From Candidatus Rifleibacteriota bacterium (GTDB taxonomy: Bacteria > Vulcanimicrobiota > Xenobia > Xenobiales > Xenobiaceae), in contig CAAGRW010000186.1 of NCBI GenBank assembly GCA_900772775.1, positions 1 to 11,422 of the forward strand: 11,422 bases of DNA, written 5' to 3'. Positions 1 through 8,143 of the stretch are shown one piece after another. Both the position numbers and the translations under genes were made by a program. The notes beneath the pieces were generated by a model. That model saw only the letters and a list, made by a program, of their open reading frames with translations. It searched no databases and was not told the DNA's origin. Each line of letters opens with the position of its first letter. The stretch's first letter is position 1.

Positions 1-1083
1 AATGCGTTGGCTTACAGTTTAAAAGACGGTATTTTATATGACGTAAGCTCTGGGCTTGTCGATCTTTGTAATAAAAAGCTGGTTGCTATTTCTTCACATA
101 GTTTGGCAAATGATACCTTGAGAGCGCTGCGGGCTGTACGTTTTCGTCTAGCATATTCTTTGTGTTTCGACAGCCCACTTGATAGCGAAATTGCCTTCTT
201 TTTGCATAGTGGGTTGACTAATATAGCTGGAGAGCGAATCGCTGCCGAATTGTCGGCTATATTAAGTTTTCCTTTGGCTAGTCACAAGTTACTATTACAA
301 AATCTAGCTTTAGATGCTTTTTTGCAACAAAATTGGGACTTTAAGCGAGCTTTTCCGCAAGCTAAATTGTCTCTTTGGGAATTACTTAGCGTTTTGGAAG
401 AACAGCAAGAGTGTGGTTGGCCAATTTTGAAGCACAGTGGACGCCTCTTGCAAAAAAAACTTCAACAAAGTCCCAAGGGTGGACGTACTTATTTAACTCT
501 ATTGAAGTTGGCCTTTTTAAGTGGATCTAATTTGCTTACTACTCAAAATAATCGTTTCAAATTGTCTATAGCCGAATTGCAAGTTGTTCAGGAAATAGGA
601 GCTGCTGCCGACGAGCTGGCTAACCTTTTGTTTAAACCGCTTGACAGGCGTGCCTTTTATTATTTTTTTTGTAAAGTGCGCTATTTTTTTGTAATTGCAG
701 CTGTAAATGGAGTTTGGCTTTCATATTTACTAAAAACTTCAGCTGCTGTTAAATGTCAGCCAACCAAGGTAAATCCTGTTGGGGCAGGCAAGAAGGCACA
801 AGCGGAGAATATTAGGCAAGGAGCTTTTCCGTCTGGCGAATGTGCTTCTTGGGCCCTTTACTTGGACTGTCTGTTGCTTGATTATTTAAAAGGTGGGATG
901 CTTTCTAAGCCTCTTGTCCCTGTGGACGGCTGTTTGCTGCAAAAAAAAATGGGGATAGAGCCGGGCCCTGTGCTGGGAAAAGTATTGCGCGAATTGGCTG
1001 CAGAGTGTAGTTCGCGTGGTCTGTCCGAAGAAGAGGCTCTTTCTTGGGTGAAAGATCGGCTTTCACAAGATATGGCGTTTTAG
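1..1083 (+). CDS. CCA-adding enzyme / poly(A) polymerase family nucleotidyltransferase, 5'-truncated by window edge
   Basis: Class II tRNA nucleotidyltransferase family, whose members add or repair the 3' CCA of tRNAs in the cytoplasm using CTP and ATP. The reading frame is open from base 1 and begins with N-A-L-A-Y-S, the tail of the family's RRDFTxNALA motif, so the catalytic head with the metal-binding aspartates lies upstream of the window. A TTG at base 7 is not the real start. Further family marks follow: D-T-L-R-A-L-R-A-V-R-F around bases 115-147 (the DxLRxxRAxRF motif), E-R-I-A-A-E-L around 232-252, and a C-terminal segment with GIEPGPVLGKVLREL around 952-996, typical of the C-terminal domain of CCA-adding enzymes. 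No HD phosphohydrolase motif is visible. The middle (about residues 90-290) is poorly conserved by eye. The gene is AT-rich and contains A8, A9 and T8 homopolymers. Stop is TAG at 1081-1083. Family is secure; CCA-adding versus poly(A) polymerase activity cannot be separated here. Confidence 0.85.
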   Translation, partial: NALAYSLKDGILYDVSSGLVDLCNKKLVAISSHSLANDTLRALRAVRFRLAYSLCFDSPLDSEIAFFLHSGLTNIAGERIAAELSAILSFPLASHKLLLQNLALDAFLQQNWDFKRAFPQAKLSLWELLSVLEEQQECGWPILKHSGRLLQKKLQQSPKGGRTYLTLLKLAFLSGSNLLTTQNNRFKLSIAELQVVQEIGAAADELANLLFKPLDRRAFYYFFCKVRYFFVIAAVNGVWLSYLLKTSAAVKCQPTKVNPVGAGKKAQAENIRQGAFPSGECASWALYLDCLLLDYLKGGMLSKPLVPVDGCLLQKKMGIEPGPVLGKVLRELAAECSSRGLSEEEALSWVKDRLSQDMAF

Positions 1084-1119
1084 CTGACGCTTCGATTATA
1101 TTATGAGGTTGCTGACCTA

Positions 1120-4100
1120 ATGGGTACCATCTATATTGGGCGCTATAAAGTTATCGAAGAATTGGGTAGAGGCGGTATGGGTGTAGTCTACCGCGGAGAA
1201 GACCCCGTTTTAGAACGTCAAGTAGCTATAAAAGTTCTTCCTCCCAAGAAGATGAACCCCAAATCTATCGAGCGTTTTTTGCGTGAAGCTAAAACGGCCG
1301 CCCGCTTAGATAGCCCTTATATTGTCAAGATTCACGATATAGGTCAGGTTGATGATATTCATTTTATCGTTATGGAATATGTCGAAGGCAGTTCCCTGAG
1401 CGATATGATTGAGTATGAAGAAGTACCTACCAACGAACAACTACGTCAGCGCTTAAAAATTTTTCGTCAAGTCTTGGAAGCCGTGCGTTACGCGCACGAA
1501 AATGGCGTCATTCACCGTGACTTGAAGCCGGATAATATTATGGTCAGCAAAACCGGACAAGTCAAAGTAATGGACTTCGGTTTAGCTTTCTTTGCCGGTC
1601 AGCACTCTTTGACAGAAGTTGGTCAAGTTATGGGAACTGCGGCTTATGTTTCTCCCGAACAAGCTGTAGGCAAGCTGACTGACGAACGCACCGATATATA
1701 CTCTTTAGGTGTTATTCTCTTTGAACTTATTACCGGTCGCTGGCCCTTTAGTGCCAGCAATCCTTTGGAAATGTTCCGCAAAGTCGCCGAAGAGCCGGCC
1801 CCTTCGCCACGCATTTACAATAAAAATATTTCTCCCGGTTTAGAAACTTTGGTGCTGCGCTCTTTGCGCAAAAAAGTTGAAGATCGCTTTGCTAGCGTTG
1901 CTGACATGATCGAAAGCTTCGACGCTTGTCTCAAGCATGAAGCCATACCTTCTGCTGCTTCTATCGGCGTCAGCGTACCTTCAGCCAACAAATTGGGTGG
2001 AAGCAAAACCCCTTCCCGTTTGCCAGCTCCTTCTTCGGCGCGTTTTAACGTATCTAAAGTCAGCAACGCCGATGCTGCCGCAGGCGCTTCCGCTCCAACC
2101 GAAGCACGCAACAAACGTTTGCCCGATCCTTCGAGCATTAGAAGGCTTCCCATAGGACAGAGCCATTTGGTCGAAACTGTACAAGCTGCACCCGTTCAAG
2201 CTACACCTGCTGCAGCGCAACCTGTTCCTGCCACATCTTCCGAAAGACGCCCGGCTTTTCAAACAGCCGCTTCTTCGCGTGTATTGCGCTCCGGACAGCC
2301 CAGAGCTGCTGTAGTTATCAACTCTGCTGCCGATTATGAAGCCGATGTGGCTCGTCAGCATGAGCAAATAAAAAAGAGGCCTGCCGGAGTAGTTACCATA
2401 GGAGGAGAAGCGGCTTTTCGCACTTCGGTTGCTTCCTACGAATCGCAGGAACAGGCCAAGGCCGTTCAAGCGGAAGCGCCTGCAAAACCAGTTATGCCCC
2501 CTCCCGGGCCTGCCTTGCGCAAAGTCATCAATGAAACAAGCGTAGCCGCGCCGCTGCCCGACACTTCTGCAAAAGCTGTAGCCTCTGAGCCGGTCAAGAT
2601 TCCTATTCCAGAAATAAAACCAGAAGTAAAACCGGCTCCTGCTCCTCAGACAGCCACCCAACCCGTTTCGGCTGCTTGGGGAGAGCCAGAGCAACATGCT
2701 CAAGCTGCCGAAAGTGCAGATGGTGGCTCTTTAAATTCTAGACGTTTTGTGGGAGGCAGCGGCGCAGCGGTGGCTTCCAATGCCTGGATGGCCAACGTAG
2801 AGGACAAAGTCCCCTCAGCAGCAGAGCGCGTTCCTGCGCCTGCACCTAAGGTTGCCGAAGAGGCGAGCGAGCGCGACAGCGAAGCCATAATCCAATCCGG
2901 GTTAAATGCTTTAAAAGAATCTCGCTTCCAAGAGGCAGTTTCGGAGTTTAGCTTAGTCTTGGCTCGTGAGCCTAACAGTGTGCCCGGACTTATCGGTTTG
3001 GGTCGCGCTCGCTTAGAACTTGGCGATTATGGCAATGCCCGCTCGCTTATCGAGCAAGCCATCCAGGCTGCTCCTGATAGCCACGAACCATACGTAGCTT
3101 TGGCCGATTTCTTCTCCCGGACGGAACAGCCCGATTTAGTAATTTCGGCTTTGCATAAAGCTCTGGATCGTTGTGAATATGACAATATTCTGCGCTGTAG
3201 ATTAGCTTTCTTATACTTTGCCCAAAATCGGCCTGAAGTGGCCTTTGAGCAATATTGTGTAGCTTTAGAGCAAACTCCACAAGATTTCCAAGTCAATTAC
3301 CAATTGGCTTTGTTCCTAGTTACTCAAAATCGTTGCAATGAAGCTTTGGCTTGTTTGGAGAGAGCTTGTGCATCTCAGCCGCAAAATGGTGGCGTTTATA
3401 GTTTTTGGGCTAACGTGTGTTTGCAATTGGGAGAAAATTCCCAAGCACAAGCCGTTTTGGAAAAAGCTTTACAAGTTGGAATACGCGTCGATGCGGGAGT
3501 GCATACCGATTGGGCAGCGCTCTATATGGCTCAAAATAAAGAGAACCAAGCCGTTAACGAATTAAGTGAAGCTTTGGAAGATGAGCCTGGCCATATAGAG
3601 GCTTCTATAAGGCTGTCTACTTTATTCTGCCATCACAATCAACTGAACGAGGCTGTAAAAACTTTGGAGCAAGCTTTAAAGTTCCATCCCAACAGCCTAA
3701 GTTTACATAGACGTTTGGGCGAAGTGTTTATCCTAGGCAATTCTCTGGAAAAAGCTATGGATCACTTTGAGCAAATCGTCAAACTTGAGCCAGCTTGTGC
3801 CGAAAATTATAATCGTTTGGGTCGCCTCTATCTCAAAAAACATTATGATGCCGACTCTGTGGCTCAGTATCAAAAGGCCGTAGAAGCTCATCCTGTCAAT
3901 CCAGCTTATCGCGAAGATTTGGCCATGGCTTACTATTGTGCCGGTCAATATCAGCCTGCTATCAACGAATTGGTAAAAGCTTGTCGTCTGGATTATACCA
4001 ATCCCGATTATCCTAAGTCTTTGGGTATAATGCTTTTGGAACTTGGCTACTACGAAGATGCTGTGCGTCAATTGCAAAGTAGTTTGGCTTTACGTCCCAA

Positions 4101-4986
4101 CGACGCTCAGGCTAGAGGTATGTTGGGTCGAGCTTTAGCTGGTCAAGGGCTCAGCAATTTGGCTATTATCGAATTCAAGAACGCTATCGATAGCGATCCT
4201 GATATGTATTTATTTAATTTGCCTTTAGCTCGAGCTTATTACACTCAGGGACGTCACGATGAAGCTGTGCTCTGTTTCCGCCGCTTCCTTAGCGTCGTTC
4301 CTGATAGTAGCGGGTTCGCGGTAGTTTACAATGCCTATGTAGGCGCCGGCCGCAATCTTTTGGCTCAAGGGCACACAGTGGCAGCTCTGGAGATGCTTTC
4401 TTCCATTTTGGTGCGCGATCCTTACAACGCTGAAGCTTGCATAGGCTTAGCTAAAGTATGGCTGAGCAAGAAAAATTATGTTAAAGCTTTAGCCAACGTA
4501 GAAGATGGACTTAAGTCTGCTCCTCACTATGCTCCTTTATTGCTGGTTAAAGCCGATATTTTGGGAGCTCAAGACCGCTGGAGTAGTGCCGTGTCCGTTT
4601 TAGTTGAGGCTAGTCAGGAAGCTCCGCGCAACCATCGCATTATTGAACAATTGGGGCGAGCTTATCGCAAGTGCGGTCGTTTGCAAGATGCTGTCGATGT
4701 CTTTAGTAAAGCTATGGAAGATTTCCCCGAATTGTCTGGCCACTTTGGTTGGCTTAAGGGGCGTGTGCTTTATCGTCAAGGACAATACGAAGCTGCTTCT
4801 TGGGCTTATCGACAAGCTGCGGAGGCCGATCCAGAAGATTGGCGCATCTATATAGATTTAGGCAAGGCTTACAGTAGTTTGCAACAGCTTGACGAAGCGG
4901 CCAACGCTTACAGAAATGCTGAACGTTTGGCTCCTGCCGAAGAGAAGAAACAGATAAGATCTCTTTTGAGCAGATTGCGTCGTTAG
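1120..4986 (+). CDS. Ser/Thr protein kinase with about 20 C-terminal tetratricopeptide repeats
   Basis: A 1288-residue PknB-type (Hanks) kinase predicted to phosphorylate Ser/Thr of unknown cytoplasmic substrates. The kinase domain spans about residues 9-270: glycine loop GRGGMG (16-21), VAIK lysine K38, alpha-C glutamate E55, HRDLKPDN with catalytic D133 and N138, DFG (151-153), activation-loop threonines T164 and T172, and SPE (177-179). Every catalytic residue is present, so it is an active RD kinase, not a pseudokinase. Residues about 275-585 are an Ala/Pro/Ser-rich, probably disordered linker. From about residue 588 to the end, roughly twenty 34-residue TPRs follow in near-unbroken register, many ending in the usual helix-Pro turn (EPNS, APDS, HPNS, EPAC, RPND, DPYN). 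There is no transmembrane stretch and no PASTA domain, unlike classic PknB. ATG 1120 has GAGG at 1105-1108. The gene follows cca by 36 bases and precedes the SPOR gene by 132 bases. The TPR array probably recruits substrates or partners; that role is inferred. Confidence 0.93.
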   Translation: MGTIYIGRYKVIEELGRGGMGVVYRGEDPVLERQVAIKVLPPKKMNPKSIERFLREAKTAARLDSPYIVKIHDIGQVDDIHFIVMEYVEGSSLSDMIEYEEVPTNEQLRQRLKIFRQVLEAVRYAHENGVIHRDLKPDNIMVSKTGQVKVMDFGLAFFAGQHSLTEVGQVMGTAAYVSPEQAVGKLTDERTDIYSLGVILFELITGRWPFSASNPLEMFRKVAEEPAPSPRIYNKNISPGLETLVLRSLRKKVEDRFASVADMIESFDACLKHEAIPSAASIGVSVPSANKLGGSKTPSRLPAPSSARFNVSKVSNADAAAGASAPTEARNKRLPDPSSIRRLPIGQSHLVETVQAAPVQATPAAAQPVPATSSERRPAFQTAASSRVLRSGQPRAAVVINSAADYEADVARQHEQIKKRPAGVVTIGGEAAFRTSVASYESQEQAKAVQAEAPAKPVMPPPGPALRKVINETSVAAPLPDTSAKAVASEPVKIPIPEIKPEVKPAPAPQTATQPVSAAWGEPEQHAQAAESADGGSLNSRRFVGGSGAAVASNAWMANVEDKVPSAAERVPAPAPKVAEEASERDSEAIIQSGLNALKESRFQEAVSEFSLVLAREPNSVPGLIGLGRARLELGDYGNARSLIEQAIQAAPDSHEPYVALADFFSRTEQPDLVISALHKALDRCEYDNILRCRLAFLYFAQNRPEVAFEQYCVALEQTPQDFQVNYQLALFLVTQNRCNEALACLERACASQPQNGGVYSFWANVCLQLGENSQAQAVLEKALQVGIRVDAGVHTDWAALYMAQNKENQAVNELSEALEDEPGHIEASIRLSTLFCHHNQLNEAVKTLEQALKFHPNSLSLHRRLGEVFILGNSLEKAMDHFEQIVKLEPACAENYNRLGRLYLKKHYDADSVAQYQKAVEAHPVNPAYREDLAMAYYCAGQYQPAINELVKACRLDYTNPDYPKSLGIMLLELGYYEDAVRQLQSSLALRPNDAQARGMLGRALAGQGLSNLAIIEFKNAIDSDPDMYLFNLPLARAYYTQGRHDEAVLCFRRFLSVVPDSSGFAVVYNAYVGAGRNLLAQGHTVAALEMLSSILVRDPYNAEACIGLAKVWLSKKNYVKALANVEDGLKSAPHYAPLLLVKADILGAQDRWSSAVSVLVEASQEAPRNHRIIEQLGRAYRKCGRLQDAVDVFSKAMEDFPELSGHFGWLKGRVLYRQGQYEAASWAYRQAAEADPEDWRIYIDLGKAYSSLQQLDEAANAYRNAERLAPAEEKKQIRSLLSRLRR

Positions 4987-5010
4987 GAAAAAGTAGGGGG
5001 GGAAGGATTA

Positions 5011-5036
5011 GCAGACTGATTTGCAAAAAAGTCTGC
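5011..5036 (+). other. Small hairpin between the kinase and SPOR genes
   Basis: Perfect 7-base arms GCAGACT (5011-5017) and AGTCTGC (5030-5036) enclose a 12-base loop. Just upstream, AGGG within a G-run near 4995-5002 could add a few pairs with CCCT at 5037-5040. No clean run of T follows the right arm; only a weak TATTTT lies 8 bases on. It is therefore a poor intrinsic terminator and may be an attenuator, an RNA-processing site or chance. It overlaps the candidate promoter at 5021-5049. Confidence 0.35.
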
Positions 5037-5049
5037 CCCTCGATATTTT
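5021..5049 (+). promoter_or_regulatory. Possible sigma-70-like promoter for the SPOR gene
   Basis: TTGCAA (5021-5026) and TATTTT (5044-5049) are separated by exactly 17 bases, each matching 4 of 6 consensus positions. Transcription would start near 5056, giving a leader of about 60 bases before the TTG start. Matches this weak are common by chance, so this is tentative. If real, the SPOR gene and priA can be transcribed independently of the kinase. Confidence 0.25.
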
Positions 5050-5106
5050 GTAGTTTATGTGACCGGTTTATTCCAGGCTATTTTGGGAGTTTGTGATAGA
5101 CTGATC

Positions 5107-5111
5107 GGAGG
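5107..5111 (+). promoter_or_regulatory. Ribosome binding site that fixes the SPOR-protein start at TTG 5119
   Basis: GGAGG at 5107-5111 is a full Shine-Dalgarno core placed 7 bases before the TTG at 5119. The upstream in-frame GTG at 5059 has no comparable site, and starting there would put about 20 extra residues ahead of the signal peptide. Confidence 0.8.
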
Positions 5112-5118
5112 TTTCACC

Positions 5119-6081
5119 TTGAATACAAACTTGTTCAGAAGTATTCGCTTCAATGTCGCAGCGATTATTGCTCTGGTATTTGCGCTTTTATGCGGTTTTG
5201 GATCTTTCCATAAAGCAGCTTTGGCTGCAGAGCCGGAGACAAAAAACAGTGGCTATGCCGTTCTTATTGTCGGTGATGAATCAAAACCGGACATGGTACG
5301 TTCCGAAAAAGAGTTAATTTCAGAAATTACCAAGCTCTTAGCGGAAAAAGATGAAAAAGGCGCCTACAAATACAATCGCGCCCGCTCCGGTATGCAAGTT
5401 TTTTCTTACCACATCAATCACGACCGTGAGAAACAATTCTGTGAGAAAAAACTCAACATTTTAGGCGAAGATTTACTTTTCTTAGGCGTAATCGCACTGA
5501 ATGATCGTTTACCCAGCAAAGTTATCTATCGTATAGATCGTATAGTCAACGAGAAAAGGGCCGCTGCTGATGTTTTTAGCTATGCCGAGAACCTTTTGGC
5601 CGGTGGAGCTCTTCCTGTCCCGTCTGTCAGCAAGGCTCAGACAGTTACCAAAACTGAAACATCTTCTACCACTCAGACTAGCAGCACCAAAGCTCCTACT
5701 GTAAAGCCTTCTGTTAAAGCCCCCGCTACTTCCGCTCCGGCTTCCTCGACTGTCCGTTCCAACACTTCAGTCAAAACTCCGGCTGTATCTTCCAGCCAAG
5801 CTCCCACTTCCAACAAGAAATATGCTCCTGTTCCCGAGGGCAAATATCTCAGTTGCCAAGTTGGTGCTTTTTCTAACGAAGTTAATGCCAAAGAGTTGGT
5901 AGATTCTCTCAAAGCTAAAGGCTATGAAGCCGCCTATCGTAAGTTCGAACGCTCCGGAGGCAGCTTCTTCTACAGAGTCTATTCCGGTTCGTTCTCTACC
6001 AGAGCTGATGCCGAAGCTGCTTTACAGCGTCTGAAAGATCATGGCTTCGATAAGGCTATCTTGGTAACTTTAGATAAATAA
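5119..6081 (+). CDS. Exported SPOR-domain protein with an unrecognised N-terminal domain
   Basis: A 320-residue exported protein read from TTG 5119. Residues 1-36 form a signal peptide: basic n-region (R7, R10), hydrophobic core about 13-30, and an A-L-A type signal peptidase I site near 34-36. Residues about 38-165 form a mixed alpha/beta domain I do not recognise (it begins around GYAVLIVGDESK and includes a hydrophobic strand near LLFLGVIALND). Residues about 170-238 are a Ser/Thr/Pro/Ala-rich linker. Residues 241-320 are a SPOR domain: opening strand with CQVGAF, central FFYRVYSGSF, closing ILVTL. SPOR domains bind peptidoglycan glycan strands stripped of stem peptides and usually localise proteins to the division septum, so a periplasmic, cell-wall-associated role is likely. 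It lies between a Ser/Thr kinase and priA, 17 bases before priA. A longer form from GTG 5059 is possible but unlikely. The SPOR call is firm; the biological role is open. Confidence 0.87.
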   Translation: MNTNLFRSIRFNVAAIIALVFALLCGFGSFHKAALAAEPETKNSGYAVLIVGDESKPDMVRSEKELISEITKLLAEKDEKGAYKYNRARSGMQVFSYHINHDREKQFCEKKLNILGEDLLFLGVIALNDRLPSKVIYRIDRIVNEKRAAADVFSYAENLLAGGALPVPSVSKAQTVTKTETSSTTQTSSTKAPTVKPSVKAPATSAPASSTVRSNTSVKTPAVSSSQAPTSNKKYAPVPEGKYLSCQVGAFSNEVNAKELVDSLKAKGYEAAYRKFERSGGSFFYRVYSGSFSTRADAEAALQRLKDHGFDKAILVTLDK

Positions 6082-6097
6082 ACGAGCTTAAGAGTCC

Positions 6098-8143
6098 GTG
6101 GATTCTTTTGAGCATAAATACGCCCGCGTTGTAGTTGAGTCTTCGGCGCGGGCTTTAAATCGTCTTTTTACCTATGAAATCCCCCAAGAATATCAAAAGA
6201 GCTTGGCTGTCGGTTGTGTAGTTGAAGTACCTTTAGGTTCGCGCAATCTCAATGGGGTTGTTGTCGAGGTCTATAACGAACTTTCCGAAGAAGAGCGGCA
6301 ATATTCTCTACGTCCTATTTCTCAAGTGTTAGAAATCGCTCCCTTTTGGGGCGGTGAACTTATGCAATTAGTTAATATCATGCGCCGATATTATGCCGGC
6401 TCTTGGTATGACAGCTTTCAAACTGTAGTCCCGGCTCCGGTAATGAAGCGTATGAGGGCTATGTGGGCTAAAAAGCGAGTTTTGTCTAAGCGCAAAACAA
6501 GTGAAAAAGCTCAAGCTACAGTTGCTTACCCTCTGATTCCTCTTACTTCGGCTCAGGAAGCGGCTGTCAATATGATTTGTCAATCGGCTCAAGATGGCAA
6601 ACCTGTATTGCTTTACGGAGTAACCGGAAGTGGCAAAACTGAAGTTTATTTGCAAGCTTTGCACCGTATTTTGGAACAGGGTAGGCAAGGGATAGTTTTA
6701 GTTCCGGAGCTTTCTCTAACTCCACAAGCTGTAGAGCGTTATAAGGGGCGTTTAGGAGACAGAGTAGGCGTTTTACATTCAGCTTTAACCGAAGCTTCTC
6801 GTCGTGATTATTGGTGGGCTATGCGGCGTGGCGAACTAAGTGTCGCTCTGGGGACTAGGTCGGCCATTTTTGCTCCCTTTGATAATATCGGTTTTATTTG
6901 TGTAGATGAGGAGCACGAATCTTCTTATAAGCAAGAAAATCAACCACGTTACCACGCTCGCCAAGTAGCTTTTATGCGAGCTCAAAAGCATAAAGCTGCT
7001 TTAGTGTTGGGTAGTGCTACGCCTTCAATTGAAAGCTTTTATTTGGCGCAAAAAGGTGTCTATCGTTTGGCTAAGCTGGAATCTCGCCCCGGAGGTCGAG
7101 CTTTGCCACCAGTGCGTTTAGTAGATATGCGCCAAGAAAAAAATAATAGTTTGATCTCCAAGGCATTGTACGAAGCTTTAAAACTTCGCTTAGCTAGAGG
7201 AGAACAATCTGTTCTTTTACTCAATAGGCGAGGTTTTGCTGGCAGTTTGCAATGTAGCAAATGTGGTTATGTGCCCATGTGCCCACATTGCAGTATAAGT
7301 CTGACTTGGCATCGCAGCTCCAAGAGCATGTTATGCCATTATTGCGATTATCGCCAACCTGTTAGCAATTGCTGTCCCAATTGTAAAGCGCTCAATTTTA
7401 AAATAGGTGCTCCTGGCTCAGAGCGTTTAGCAGCCGAAATTGCAGAACTTTTCCCCGGAGTAGGCATTTCTCGTTTAGATCGAGACACCGTTGGACGCAA
7501 AGGGGCTCACCAGGCTATTTTAGAAGAATTTGGCAGTGGTAAGACCCAAATTTTGCTCGGTACAAAAATGATAGCTAAAGGACTAGATTATCCAAAAATC
7601 ACTTTAGTGGGCATTTTACGAGCCGATGCCGAGTTAAACCAACCAGATTTCAGAGCCGGAGAGCGTACTTTCCAATTACTTTCTCAAGCCGCAGGACGGG
7701 CCGGACGTGGCCAACTAGGCGGAGAAGTAATTATTCAAGCTTGGAATGTAGATCATCCCATTCTCGAAGCTGTGGTGAAGCACGACTATCAAGCTATGTA
7801 TGATAGCGAAATAGAAGTACGTCGCCAGTTACTTTATCCGCCTTTTCGTCGTTTATTGCGTTTTATTTTTTCTGGTACTGAACCGCAAAAGGTTCAGCTG
7901 GCTGCCCTAGAGGTTGCAGAAGCTATACGGAGCTCTTTTACGGAAGGAGAAATAGTGGGGCCGGCTCCTTGTCCAGTTGAGCGCATCCAAGGCCAATATC
8001 GTTGGCATCTATTGGCCAAAAGCCATCCCAATTATGGTTTGGGTAAATTTGTGGCCGGATGCGCTCAGATGGCTGAAAAGCTTGGCAAAAAATATTCTGA
8101 AGTGCGCATTTCCGTAGATCCTGAGCCTCAATCACTTATCTAA
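6098..8143 (+). CDS. priA: Primosomal replication-restart helicase PriA
   Basis: A 681-residue superfamily 2 3'-to-5' DNA helicase that recognises stalled forks and starts DnaB reloading. The N-terminal 3'-end-binding domain covers about residues 5-105. Helicase marks are Walker A GVTGSGKTE (174-182, K180), DEEH (270-273), GSATPS, GTKMIAKGLDYP, and a C-terminal AAGRAGR. The zinc-binding module is complete, with four CxxC pairs at C386/C389, C395/C398, C413/C416 and C426/C429. The C-terminal domain runs to a typical ending with VDPEPQ. From memory, E. coli PriA has about 732 residues with Walker A lysine K230. The whole length difference (about 50 residues) lies before Walker A, where the winged-helix domain normally sits; here there is only a basic linker of about 45 residues. 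Start is GTG 6098 with a weak purine stretch AAGAG just upstream, 17 bases after the SPOR gene, so probably cotranscribed. Its TAA overlaps the convergent gmhB-like stop. Confidence 0.96.
   Translation: MDSFEHKYARVVVESSARALNRLFTYEIPQEYQKSLAVGCVVEVPLGSRNLNGVVVEVYNELSEEERQYSLRPISQVLEIAPFWGGELMQLVNIMRRYYAGSWYDSFQTVVPAPVMKRMRAMWAKKRVLSKRKTSEKAQATVAYPLIPLTSAQEAAVNMICQSAQDGKPVLLYGVTGSGKTEVYLQALHRILEQGRQGIVLVPELSLTPQAVERYKGRLGDRVGVLHSALTEASRRDYWWAMRRGELSVALGTRSAIFAPFDNIGFICVDEEHESSYKQENQPRYHARQVAFMRAQKHKAALVLGSATPSIESFYLAQKGVYRLAKLESRPGGRALPPVRLVDMRQEKNNSLISKALYEALKLRLARGEQSVLLLNRRGFAGSLQCSKCGYVPMCPHCSISLTWHRSSKSMLCHYCDYRQPVSNCCPNCKALNFKIGAPGSERLAAEIAELFPGVGISRLDRDTVGRKGAHQAILEEFGSGKTQILLGTKMIAKGLDYPKITLVGILRADAELNQPDFRAGERTFQLLSQAAGRAGRGQLGGEVIIQAWNVDHPILEAVVKHDYQAMYDSEIEVRRQLLYPPFRRLLRFIFSGTEPQKVQLAALEVAEAIRSSFTEGEIVGPAPCPVERIQGQYRWHLLAKSHPNYGLGKFVAGCAQMAEKLGKKYSEVRISVDPEPQSLI

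Noticed and set aside
7..9. TTG as start of the first gene
   Set aside because: The frame is open to base 1 and the first residues are the middle of a conserved family motif, so the true start lies upstream of the window.
1981..2703. 240-residue open frame on the minus strand inside the kinase gene
   Set aside because: It is antisense to the Ala/Pro-rich linker. Its Arg/Ser/Gly-rich composition is what the reverse strand of such codons yields, and it has no recognisable domain.
5179..5193. Lipobox in the SPOR protein signal peptide (ALLC)
   Set aside because: The residue before the cysteine is Leu rather than Gly/Ala/Ser, and a good A-L-A signal peptidase I site follows, so a lipoprotein is unlikely.
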